The notes under the pieces were generated by a model. It saw only the letters and a list, made by a program, of their open reading frames with translations. It had not been told where the DNA came from and made no database searches. Both the position numbers and the translations under genes were made by a program. A stretch of 5,919 nucleotides of DNA from Chloroflexota bacterium (GTDB lineage: Bacteria; Chloroflexota; Dehalococcoidia; Bin125), in assembly GCA_027296805.1 (NCBI GenBank), contig JAPUIR010000129.1, positions 1 to 5,919 of the forward strand. The letters are read 5' to 3'. Positions 1 to 5,346 of the stretch are shown here, in pieces (within the stretch, counting starts at the first letter, position 1; each line of letters opens with the position of its first letter).

Positions 1-1055
1 GAGCCGAGCAGCCCGACGGCGCGCGGGCCGTGCTCCGCGATGATGGCGGCGAGCTTGGTGCTGGCGTCGCTGAGGACGGCGTCGGAGGTGGCGTTGAAGG
101 CATCCTGGCCACGACCGAGGCGGCCGGTGGGCAGGCGGTCCTTGTCACGGACCTGGTCGTAGCCGAAGCGCCCGCGGACGCAGATCTGGTCGCGGCTGAC
201 GTCGTTGCCCGCGCTGGGGCGGACCTGGATGCCGCGCCCGTCCTTGACGCCCATCTGGATGGTGCAACCCAGCGCGCACTCGGTGCAGGTGGTGTTGACC
301 CAGGCGTCGGGCCGGGCGACCCACTTGTTGGGCGCCTCCATCAGCGTGGCGGTGGGGCAGACATCGATGCAGCTGCCGCAGAAGTCGCAGTTGGACTCGT
401 CGATCGTGCCGCCGGAGCCGAAAGCGATGCGTGTCGAGAAGCCGCGGCCCGCGAGGCTGATCGCGGTCGTGTGGCGGAGGTCGTCGCAGGCGCGGACGCA
501 GCGCGTGCAGATGATGCACATCTGGGGGTCGAACTCGAGGAAGGGGTTGTTGCGGTCGGCCTCGGGCTGCTCCCACTGGTAGAAGGAGCGCACCTCATCG
601 AGGTAGGGCTCGATGTTGGCGCGGCCGACGTCGGCCACGTCCGACGCGGTTTGGAGTTCGCAGCGGTAGTTCTTGGAGCAGGTGACGCAGCGGTGCGTGA
701 CGACGTTGTCGCGCAGGCAGAGGTCGCCGGTGCGGCAGTGCTTGACGCGATGACAGGTGAGGCAGCGGTCGCTGTGGTTGGCGAGGATGAGCGCCATCAC
801 CTGCTGGCGCATCTCGACGACGGCTTCGGTCTCGGTGCGGACGGCCATGCCGTCCTGGACCAGGGTGGTGCAGGCGAGCGGGAGGCCGCGCATGCCTTCG
901 ATCTCGACAACGCAGGTGCGGCACCCGGCGTAGGGCGGGAGCCCATCGATGTAGCAGAGGTTGGAGAGGTAGAAGCCGAGTTCCTTGACGACCTCCACCA
1001 AGGGACGCCCCGCTTCGACGTCGAACTGCTGACCGTTGACGCTGATGGTGACCAT
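1..1055 (-). CDS. nuoG: NADH-quinone oxidoreductase subunit G (NuoG), N-terminal 351 residues, open at left edge
   Basis: This is the large iron-sulfur subunit of the peripheral arm of respiratory complex I, which passes electrons from NADH toward quinone. The reading frame is open from ATG at 1055 to the left edge, so the C-terminal molybdopterin-oxidoreductase-like part is missing. Visible ligands, in order: a 2Fe-2S ferredoxin domain (C34, C45, C48, C62); a His-Cys3 motif (H94, C98, C101, C107); an extra Cys group (C113, C123, C126, C132) ending in CELQ; two 4Fe-4S motifs (C180/183/186/190 and C223/226/229/233); and an N7-type site (C257, C260, C264, C292). GAGG at 1062-1059 lies only 3 nt before the ATG. 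It follows nuoI by 11 bp, so it is surely cotranscribed. Formate dehydrogenase alpha subunits share this N-terminal layout; the neighbouring nuoB and nuoI favour NuoG. The doubled cysteine segment is unusual compared with E. coli NuoG. Confidence 0.88.
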   Translation of the reverse strand, partial: MVTISVNGQQFDVEAGRPLVEVVKELGFYLSNLCYIDGLPPYAGCRTCVVEIEGMRGLPLACTTLVQDGMAVRTETEAVVEMRQQVMALILANHSDRCLTCHRVKHCRTGDLCLRDNVVTHRCVTCSKNYRCELQTASDVADVGRANIEPYLDEVRSFYQWEQPEADRNNPFLEFDPQMCIICTRCVRACDDLRHTTAISLAGRGFSTRIAFGSGGTIDESNCDFCGSCIDVCPTATLMEAPNKWVARPDAWVNTTCTECALGCTIQMGVKDGRGIQVRPSAGNDVSRDQICVRGRFGYDQVRDKDRLPTGRLGRGQDAFNATSDAVLSDASTKLAAIIAEHGPRAVGLLG

Positions 1056-1066
1056 GGGCCTCGTTG

Positions 1067-1552
1067 CTAGTGGTGCTGGCGCTCAGACGGCGCGTGCACC
1101 GTCTGCCGGATCGCCTTCTGGCCGTTCGGGTAGACCCAGTCGTGCTTCTCGAGATACTCGTTCGCCTGCCCGATCAGGCGATCCTTGTCGACGTAGAGCT
1201 CGGTGGGGTCGGTCACGACGTTGGTGTACGAGCCGCCCACTTGGATCGCTTCGTAGGGGCAGGCCTCGGCGCAGAGGCCGCAGTACATGCAAAGCCGGAA
1301 GTCGATCTCGTAGCGCTTGACGAGATAGGAGCCGTCCTCACGGGGGTCGGTTTCGACCAGGATGCAGCCGTCGGGGCAGGCCTGCGCGCAGGTGCTGCAG
1401 CCGGTGCAGCGCTCCACGAACCAGACCAGGTTGGTCCGCGCCCTGGGCGGGATGTCCCGCTCCTCCTCCGGGAACTGGACGGTGATCGGCGGACGACGCA
1501 GGTGCTTGAGCGTCGTCAGCATGCCCTTCGCCATGGCAAGGCCGTAGGCCAC
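1067..1552 (-). CDS. nuoI: NADH-quinone oxidoreductase subunit I (NuoI), 161 aa
   Basis: NuoI is the 8Fe ferredoxin-like subunit of complex I, holding clusters N6a and N6b, which relay electrons from NuoG to cluster N2 in NuoB. Two classical C-x2-C-x2-C-x3-C-P motifs are present: C49, C52, C55, C59 and C88, C91, C94, C98. The N-terminal stretch (KGMLTTLKHL, then RPPITVQFPEE) is the amphipathic membrane-surface helix and linker typical of NuoI, and the length is normal. I take the GTG at 1552 as start: its G is shared with the TAG stop of nuoB, and a GGGAGGTG sits upstream with 7 nt from GGAGG to the start. An in-frame ATG at 1534 (residue 7) is the alternative. Being placed directly after nuoB, without nuoC to nuoH between, is not the standard order. 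Confidence 0.95.
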   Translation of the reverse strand: MAYGLAMAKGMLTTLKHLRRPPITVQFPEEERDIPPRARTNLVWFVERCTGCSTCAQACPDGCILVETDPREDGSYLVKRYEIDFRLCMYCGLCAEACPYEAIQVGGSYTNVVTDPTELYVDKDRLIGQANEYLEKHDWVYPNGQKAIRQTVHAPSERQHH

Positions 1553-2283
1553 TAGCGCACCTCCCGCAGGCCGGAGCTAGAGGAGCCAGGCTGGGCGGAG
1601 AAGAAGTTCTCGTCGTTGGGCAGGGCACCGGTGACGGAGTCGCGCGGTTGGCCGTCCTGCGCGAGGTAGGGCGGGAAGAGCGATTCCAGCTCGCGACGGA
1701 TGGGGTCGCCTTCGGGCAGCATGGTGGAGAAGTCGCCGGTTGGTTCGGGTCGGCGTCGACCGCCGGCGGCGCGTTCGTCTTCGATCACGTCCTGCAGCAG
1801 CATGAGGCCCGCCAGCAGCGACTCGGGCCGGGGCGGGCAGCCCGGCACGTAGACATCGACCGGGATCACGTTGTTGACGCCGGGCAAGGTGCTGTAGCCG
1901 TGGGCGAAGGGCCCACCGATGTTGCTGCAGGAGCCCATCGAGATGACCCACTTGGGCTCGGCCATCTGGAGGTAGATGCGACGCACGGCCGGGGCCATCT
2001 TCCAGGTCACGGTGCCCGCGACGATCATCATGTCGGCCTGGCGGGGTGAGGCGCGGAAGACCTCCGCGCCGAAGCGGGCGAGGTCGTAGCGGGCGTTGGC
2101 GGTCGCGATCATCTCGATCGCGCAGCAGGCCAGGCCGAACATGGCGGGCCAGAGCGACGAGCGCCGCGCCCAGGAGAAGACTTTGTCGACCTGGGTGATG
2201 AGAAGTTGGCTGCGCAGGTCCGACTCGATGTCCGTGACGTCGGATTGGAGGATGGGGATCGTGGCGTCGGGTTGCACGACCAT
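1552..2283 (-). CDS. nuoB: NADH-quinone oxidoreductase subunit B (NuoB), 243 aa
   Basis: NuoB carries the terminal 4Fe-4S cluster N2 of complex I, which reduces quinone at the interface with NuoD and NuoH. The family signatures are clear: [15 protein letters not shown] with the tandem cysteines C53 and C54, then [37 protein letters not shown] with C119, and [13 protein letters not shown] with C149. These four cysteines are the N2 ligands. The core ends near residue 170. About 70 further residues form a charged, Pro/Gly/Ser-rich tail with no recognisable domain, making the protein longer than many NuoB proteins. ATG at 2283 is preceded by GAGGA (2293-2289) at 5 nt spacing. It is the first gene of a tight nuoB-nuoI-nuoG cluster; nuoA, C, D, E and F are not in the window. 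Confidence 0.96.
   Translation of the reverse strand: MVVQPDATIPILQSDVTDIESDLRSQLLITQVDKVFSWARRSSLWPAMFGLACCAIEMIATANARYDLARFGAEVFRASPRQADMMIVAGTVTWKMAPAVRRIYLQMAEPKWVISMGSCSNIGGPFAHGYSTLPGVNNVIPVDVYVPGCPPRPESLLAGLMLLQDVIEDERAAGGRRRPEPTGDFSTMLPEGDPIRRELESLFPPYLAQDGQPRDSVTGALPNDENFFSAQPGSSSSGLREVR
1558..1565 (-). promoter_or_regulatory. Ribosome binding site of nuoI, inside the 3' end of nuoB
   Basis: On the minus strand this reads GGGAGGTG, a near-perfect Shine-Dalgarno sequence. The GGAGG core (1564-1560) is 7 nt from the GTG at 1552 and about 25 nt from the alternative ATG at 1534. It therefore decides the GTG start and suggests translational coupling to nuoB, whose last codons it encodes. 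Confidence 0.75.
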
Positions 2284-2359
2284 GCCAGTCCTCGGCCTTC
2301 CAGGAAGCTCCGCGCGAACCGCCCTCGTGGCGGATACCGCGTGTGAGGATGCAGCGCAT

Positions 2360-2372
2360 CGCTAGGGTAGCG
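2360..2372. promoter_or_regulatory. 13-bp palindrome in the nifS-nuoB gap, possible operator or weak hairpin
   Basis: CGCTA-ggg-TAGCG is a perfect 5-bp inverted repeat with a 3-nt centre, about 77 bp upstream of the nuoB start. A weak minus-strand promoter-like pair overlaps it: TTGTGG at 2394-2389 and TACCCT at 2369-2364, 19 bp apart. A second small inverted repeat, CCGCC-n5-GGCGG, lies at 2319-2333 in the presumed nuoB leader. The 164-bp gap shows that nuoB could have its own promoter, but none of these elements is strong. Nothing else recognisable is in the gap, and no T-rich terminator follows nifS. Confidence 0.25.
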
Positions 2373-2447
2373 CGCCTCGTGAATTTTGCCACAAGACGAA
2401 GCGCACTCAGGATACCGAACCGGCGGCTGGCGGACCAGGTGAGCTGT

Positions 2448-3614
2448 CTAGACGGGGGAGAGGGCCCGCAGCCGCTCGATGATGGCGGGCAGAGCGCCGG
2501 CCGTCCGTTCGATCTGGGCGCTGTCGTTGTCGGTGCCGACGGTGAAGCGAACGGCGCCGTGCGCGAGTTGTTCTTCGACGCCCATCGCGAGCAGGACGTG
2601 GCTGGCCTCGACGGAGTCCGCGGAGCAGGCCGAGCCGGAGCTGGCGGCGATGCCGTCCAGATCGAGCTGCAGGAGAATGCTCTCCCCCTCGACCCCCTCG
2701 AAGCAGACGGAGAGATTGTTGGAGAGGCGGCGGGCGAAGTCGTCGGGTCCGTTGAGGTGAAGGCCGCCGATGCCCTCACGCATCTCACGCCAGAGGCTGT
2801 CGCGGAGGTGGCTCTGGTGGGCGTTGCGGGCGTCGAACTCTTGGTAGGCGAGCTGGAGCGCGGTGCTAAGGGCGACGGCTCCGGCGACGTTCTCCGTGCC
2901 CGCGCGGCGGTCGCGCTCCTGGCCGCCGCCCACGATCTGGGGCAGTAGCGCCGAGCGGCTCCGCACGTAGAGGGCGCCGACGCCCTTCGGTCCGTAGATC
3001 TTGTGTGCGGTCAGCGAGAGGAGGTCAACGCCGAGGACGTCGGGGCGGATGTCGGTGGCGCCCGCCGCTTGGACGGCGTCGGTGTGGACCAGAGTGCGCG
3101 GGTTGCGCTCCTTGACGGCCCGAGCGATCTCGGCGATGGGCTCGATGGTCCCGACTTCGTTGTTGGCGGTCATGATTGAGACGAGGACGGTATCGTCGCG
3201 GACCGCCTCCTGGACCTGGGCCGGGTCGACGAAGCCGTGGCGGTCGACGTCGAGGACGGTGACCTCAGAGCCGGCCTCCTCGAGCGCCTCCATGGTGTGC
3301 AGGACGGCGTGGTGTTCCAGGGCCGAGGTGACGAGGTGTTTGCCGGCGTGCGCGCGCGCCGCGGCGACCCCGCGGATGGCGAGGTTGTCCGCTTCCGTGC
3401 CGCCGGAGGTGAAGACGATTTCTTTGGGCGAGCACTCCAAGACGCCGGCGATGGTGTCGCGGGCGATGTCGAGGCCTTTGCGGGCGGCCTGCGCCTCGCG
3501 ATAGATGCCGGACGGGTTGCCCCAGAGGCCGTCGAAATAGGGCAGCATCGCTTCCACAACGCGCGGATCGACCGGCGTCGTGGCGGCATGGTCCAGGTAG
3601 ACGCGGCTTGCCAC
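2448..3614 (-). CDS. Cysteine desulfurase, NifS/IscS type, 388 aa
   Basis: This is a PLP-dependent class V aminotransferase-fold enzyme that converts L-cysteine to alanine and leaves a persulfide sulfur for iron-sulfur cluster and other thio-cofactor synthesis in the cytoplasm. It begins with the hallmark VYLDHAATTPVDPRV. It has the FTSGGTEADNLAI cofactor loop (69-80), EHHAVL (His101-102), TANNEVGTI (149-157), HTDAVQA with D179 and Q182, and the Schiff-base lysine K205 in SLTAHKIYGPKG. The catalytic cysteine C330 lies in the mobile loop SSGSACSA, placing it with the NifS/IscS group rather than SufS. Length is typical. The start is GTG at 3614, with AGGAG (3625-3621) at 6 nt. It is divergent from the A-type carrier gene and upstream of nuoB on the same strand. 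No IscU, SufB or SufE partner is in the window, so nifS, iscS or a tRNA-thiolation role cannot be separated. Confidence 0.95.
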   Translation of the reverse strand: MASRVYLDHAATTPVDPRVVEAMLPYFDGLWGNPSGIYREAQAARKGLDIARDTIAGVLECSPKEIVFTSGGTEADNLAIRGVAAARAHAGKHLVTSALEHHAVLHTMEALEEAGSEVTVLDVDRHGFVDPAQVQEAVRDDTVLVSIMTANNEVGTIEPIAEIARAVKERNPRTLVHTDAVQAAGATDIRPDVLGVDLLSLTAHKIYGPKGVGALYVRSRSALLPQIVGGGQERDRRAGTENVAGAVALSTALQLAYQEFDARNAHQSHLRDSLWREMREGIGGLHLNGPDDFARRLSNNLSVCFEGVEGESILLQLDLDGIAASSGSACSADSVEASHVLLAMGVEEQLAHGAVRFTVGTDNDSAQIERTAGALPAIIERLRALSPV

Positions 3615-3620
3615 GGGCTG

Positions 3621-3625
3621 CTCCT
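3621..3625 (-). promoter_or_regulatory. Ribosome binding site of the cysteine desulfurase gene
   Basis: AGGAG on the minus strand, 6 nt before a GTG codon at 3614. It supports GTG as the start; the next residues (ASRVYLDHAATT) match the usual NifS N-terminus, so no upstream start is needed. Confidence 0.65.
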
Positions 3626-3773
3626 ACGACCGAACGGCGGCGATCGCCGTCGATCTCCTTTACGATAGGCGAAGCGGACCCTCTGCCGGGCACTCCAGAT
3701 GTGAAGTGGACTGCCAGACACCATCTGTGGAGGAGTCTCTAGATTGCTGGGGCGTGGAGGGGATATACTGCTC

Positions 3774-3803
3774 TTGACCGTTTTTACGGGAACAAGCTAA
3801 AAA
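3774..3803 (+). promoter_or_regulatory. Candidate sigma70-type promoter for the A-type carrier gene
   Basis: TTGACC at 3774-3779 matches the -35 consensus in 5 of 6 bases. TAAAAA at 3798-3803 is a 4-of-6 match to -10, with an 18-bp spacer. The spacer contains the small inverted repeat CCGT-tttt-ACGG (3778-3789), which could be an operator. This is the only AT-rich patch in the 232-bp divergent region. A second -10-like hexamer, TATACT at 3764-3769, has no properly spaced -35 on either strand. I could not find a convincing minus-strand promoter for the cysteine desulfurase. Confidence 0.35.
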
Positions 3804-3846
3804 AGTCTCGCGAGCGCGGACTTGCGGACTCAGAGGGGGGCAACGC

Positions 3847-4230
3847 ATGGCGTTTGAACTGACAACGGTGCTGGACGTCACGGACCTGGCCGCCGACAAG
3901 GCGAAGTTGATGCTCAAGGAAAAGGGCTTCGAGGACGGCGCGCTGCGCGTCTTCGTGGTCAGTGGTGGTTGCAGCGGCTATCAGTACGGGATGGCACTGG
4001 CGACCGAGGCTGAGGAGGGCGACGAGGTCATCGAGAAGAACGGCGTTCGCTTCCTCGTCGACCAGGAGAGCCGTCCGCTTCTGGCCGGCGCTCGCGTGGA
4101 TTACATCGACGATGTGATGAAGCAGGGCTTCTCAATCAACAACCCGAACGCGGTCAGCTCTTGCGCCTGCGGTACCTCCTTCGACACGGCCGACAAGGCC
4201 GGTGCGAGCCAGGCTCGCTCCTGCTGCTAG
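3847..4230 (+). CDS. A-type iron-sulfur cluster carrier (HesB/IscA/ErpA family), 127 aa
   Basis: This small cytoplasmic protein belongs to the HesB/IscA family, which binds and delivers iron-sulfur clusters to apoproteins. The three conserved cysteines are present: C42 in VSGGCSGYQYGMAL and C106 and C108 in SSCACGTSF, in the usual C-x63-C-x-C layout. Other family features are the N-terminal helix with AADKAKLMLKEKG, the VRFLVDQES segment and DYIDDVMKQGFSINNPNA. About 15 residues follow the conserved core and end in a vicinal Cys pair, C126-C127 (SCC at the C-terminus), which is not part of the family core. ATG at 3847 follows an AGAGGGGGG run (3832-3840). The gene is divergent from the cysteine desulfurase and close to complex I genes rich in iron-sulfur clusters, consistent with supplying them. 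ErpA, IscA and SufA cannot be told apart by sequence inspection alone. Confidence 0.93.
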   Translation: MAFELTTVLDVTDLAADKAKLMLKEKGFEDGALRVFVVSGGCSGYQYGMALATEAEEGDEVIEKNGVRFLVDQESRPLLAGARVDYIDDVMKQGFSINNPNAVSSCACGTSFDTADKAGASQARSCC

Positions 4231-4251
4231 CCCCTCACGACGCACAACATC

Positions 4252-4279
4252 CACGACCCGTCTGCGAAGGCGGGTCGTG
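4252..4279 (+). terminator. Strong 12-bp hairpin with GCGA tetraloop after the A-type carrier gene
   Basis: Bases 4252-4263 pair with 4268-4279 without bulges: CACGACCCGTCT against AGGCGGGTCGTG, with one T-G wobble. The loop is GCGA (4264-4267), a GNRA-type tetraloop. It begins 21 nt after the stop codon at 4230, where an intrinsic terminator would lie. No proper T-run follows (TGTACGTTAACG), so it may terminate weakly, act with Rho, or protect the mRNA 3' end. Confidence 0.55.
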
Positions 4280-4310
4280 TACGTTAACGGCCCGCGCGTC
4301 TGCCGAACTC

Positions 4311-4339
4311 GAGGCCGCTGAAGACCTTGAGGCCGCTGA
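4311..4339 (+). repeat. Two direct copies of GAGGCCGCTGA, 18-nt period
   Basis: GAGGCCGCTGA occurs at 4311-4321 and again at 4329-4339. Both copies contain GGCCGCTG, the reverse complement of CAGCGGCC at 4361-4368, so either copy can pair with that downstream site in the transcript. Confidence 0.7.
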
Positions 4340-4380
4340 GAAGACAAGCCCTTCGCGAGGCAGCGGCCCGATTGGGCTGC
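4311..4380 (+). promoter_or_regulatory. Structured leader with alternative hairpins upstream of the MTHFR gene
   Basis: Two mutually exclusive folds can be drawn. In one, GGCCGCTG (4331-4338, or the copy at 4313-4320) pairs with CAGCGGCC (4361-4368). With the 4331 copy an inner GAAG/CTTC stem forms (4340-4343 with 4351-4354). In the other, GCGGCCC (4363-4369) pairs with GGGCTGC (4374-4380) around a GATT loop. The shared strand is 4363-4368. The second hairpin ends 19 nt before the ATG at 4400, close to a weak Shine-Dalgarno (AGG at 4391-4393). This resembles a cis-regulatory switch, but I do not recognise a known SAM, SAH, THF or cobalamin riboswitch in it. GC-rich DNA gives such pairings by chance, so the call is tentative. 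Confidence 0.35.
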
Positions 4381-4399
4381 GTGAGACGACAGGTGCAGC

Positions 4400-5329
4400 A
4401 TGGCTGACTCGCCGACTCCGGCGTCGACCAACAAGGCCGTCGACTACCGCTTCCGCTCGATGATCGATCGGGGGGAGTGGGTCGTGTCGGTGGAGGTGGA
4501 CCCGCCCAAGGCGATGGACCTGGAGCGGGGCGTGCGGATCGTGGAGCGGCTGCGGGAGGCGGGGGTCGACTGCATCGATGCGGGCGATAGCCCCATGGCC
4601 AGCGTGCGCATGAACCCGGTGATGTTCTCCGCCGCGATCCAGCAGCGGACCGGGGTGGAGTCGATCATCCACTACACGTCGCGCGATCGAAATTTGATGG
4701 CGCTGCAGGCCGATCTGATGGGCGCGAGCGTGGTGGGTATCCGCTCGATGATCGCGCTCTCAGGCGACCCGCCCAGTCTGGGCCAGTACGCGGACGCGAG
4801 CGCGGTCTGGGACGTGCGCGCCGACGGCCTGATCGAGATCGTCGCTGGGTTGAACCGTGGCGTGGACTCGGCGGGCAACGAGGTGGGCGCGAGTACGGAC
4901 TTCACGATCATCACCTCGGCCAACCCGAATGCGGAGGATCTCGACGCGGAGATGGCCAAGATGCAGATGCGGGCCGATCGGGGTGCGCACGCCTTCTTCA
5001 CGCAGAACTGCTTCAACGTGGAGCAGACGGAGCGCTTTCTGGAGCGGGCGGAGGCGGTGGGGCGTCCGGTGGTGCTGGGGGTGATGCCGCTGGCGAGCGC
5101 TCGGAATGCGCAGTTCATGGCCACCCAGGTGCCGGGCGTGACCGTGCCGGACGGCATTCTGCAACGGATGGAGGCGGCGGGCGACGGGGCGGCTGAGGAG
5201 GGGTTGGCGATCGCGCGGGAATACATCGAAGCGACGCGCGCGGGCTGCGCGGGGGTCTATCTGGTGCCGGCGCTGGGGCGCTTCCAGGGGGTGACGCAGT
5301 TGGTGTCGGAGTTGAAGCGACAGAGCTGA
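4400..5329 (+). CDS. 5,10-methylenetetrahydrofolate reductase, MetF-like (YitJ C-terminal type), 309 aa
   Basis: This is a flavin-dependent TIM-barrel enzyme that interconverts 5,10-methylene- and 5-methyl-tetrahydrofolate, supplying methyl groups for methionine. E32 in VVSVEVDPPK, D123 in IALSGDPPSLG and Q202 in FFTQNCF correspond to the E. coli MetF active-site residues Glu28, Asp120 and Gln183. The SRDRNLMALQADLMGA motif (94-109), the DGLIEIVAGLNRGVDSAG segment and the NPNAEDL region match the reductase half of bifunctional homocysteine S-methyltransferase/MTHFR proteins such as YitJ. Here that half stands alone, without the methyltransferase domain. TQNCFN replaces the TQPVFD I recall for that subgroup. 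An in-frame TGA at 4382-4384 rules out earlier starts, so ATG 4400 is firm despite a weak AGG Shine-Dalgarno. It is 17 bp upstream of the next gene, so the two are probably cotranscribed. The electron donor cannot be read from the sequence. Confidence 0.9.
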   Translation: MADSPTPASTNKAVDYRFRSMIDRGEWVVSVEVDPPKAMDLERGVRIVERLREAGVDCIDAGDSPMASVRMNPVMFSAAIQQRTGVESIIHYTSRDRNLMALQADLMGASVVGIRSMIALSGDPPSLGQYADASAVWDVRADGLIEIVAGLNRGVDSAGNEVGASTDFTIITSANPNAEDLDAEMAKMQMRADRGAHAFFTQNCFNVEQTERFLERAEAVGRPVVLGVMPLASARNAQFMATQVPGVTVPDGILQRMEAAGDGAAEEGLAIAREYIEATRAGCAGVYLVPALGRFQGVTQLVSELKRQS

Positions 5330-5346
5330 CATCGCTGGAGGCGGGA

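Noticed and set aside
30..1070. 346-codon open frame on the plus strand opposite nuoG
   Set aside because: It is antisense to a gene with clear cluster motifs. Its Ala/Gly/Val/Asp-rich translation has no recognisable domain, and long antisense frames are expected in GC-rich coding DNA.
1577..2788. 403-codon minus-strand frame spanning nuoB, the gap and the end of the cysteine desulfurase gene
   Set aside because: It overlaps two certain genes in another frame on the same strand, and its Arg/Pro/Ala-rich translation shows no family features.
3640..3647. GCGATCGC, the cyanobacterial HIP1 octamer
   Set aside because: I noticed it only once, and HIP1 is meaningful only when it recurs often. GC-rich DNA produces it by chance, and nothing else suggests a cyanobacterium.
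3764..3769. TATACT as a -10 box
   Set aside because: The best upstream hexamer (TTGCTG, 3744-3749) is only 14 bp away and no extended -10 TG is present. The TTGACC/TAAAAA pair is better placed.
4280..4399. A known SAM, SAH, THF or cobalamin riboswitch upstream of the MTHFR gene
   Set aside because: I compared the region with the conserved core sequences I remember for these classes and found no convincing match; only generic alternative pairing remains.
4672..5226. 184-codon minus-strand frame within the MTHFR gene
   Set aside because: It is antisense to a clearly conserved enzyme, is rich in Ser/Arg/Ala, and has no domain signature.
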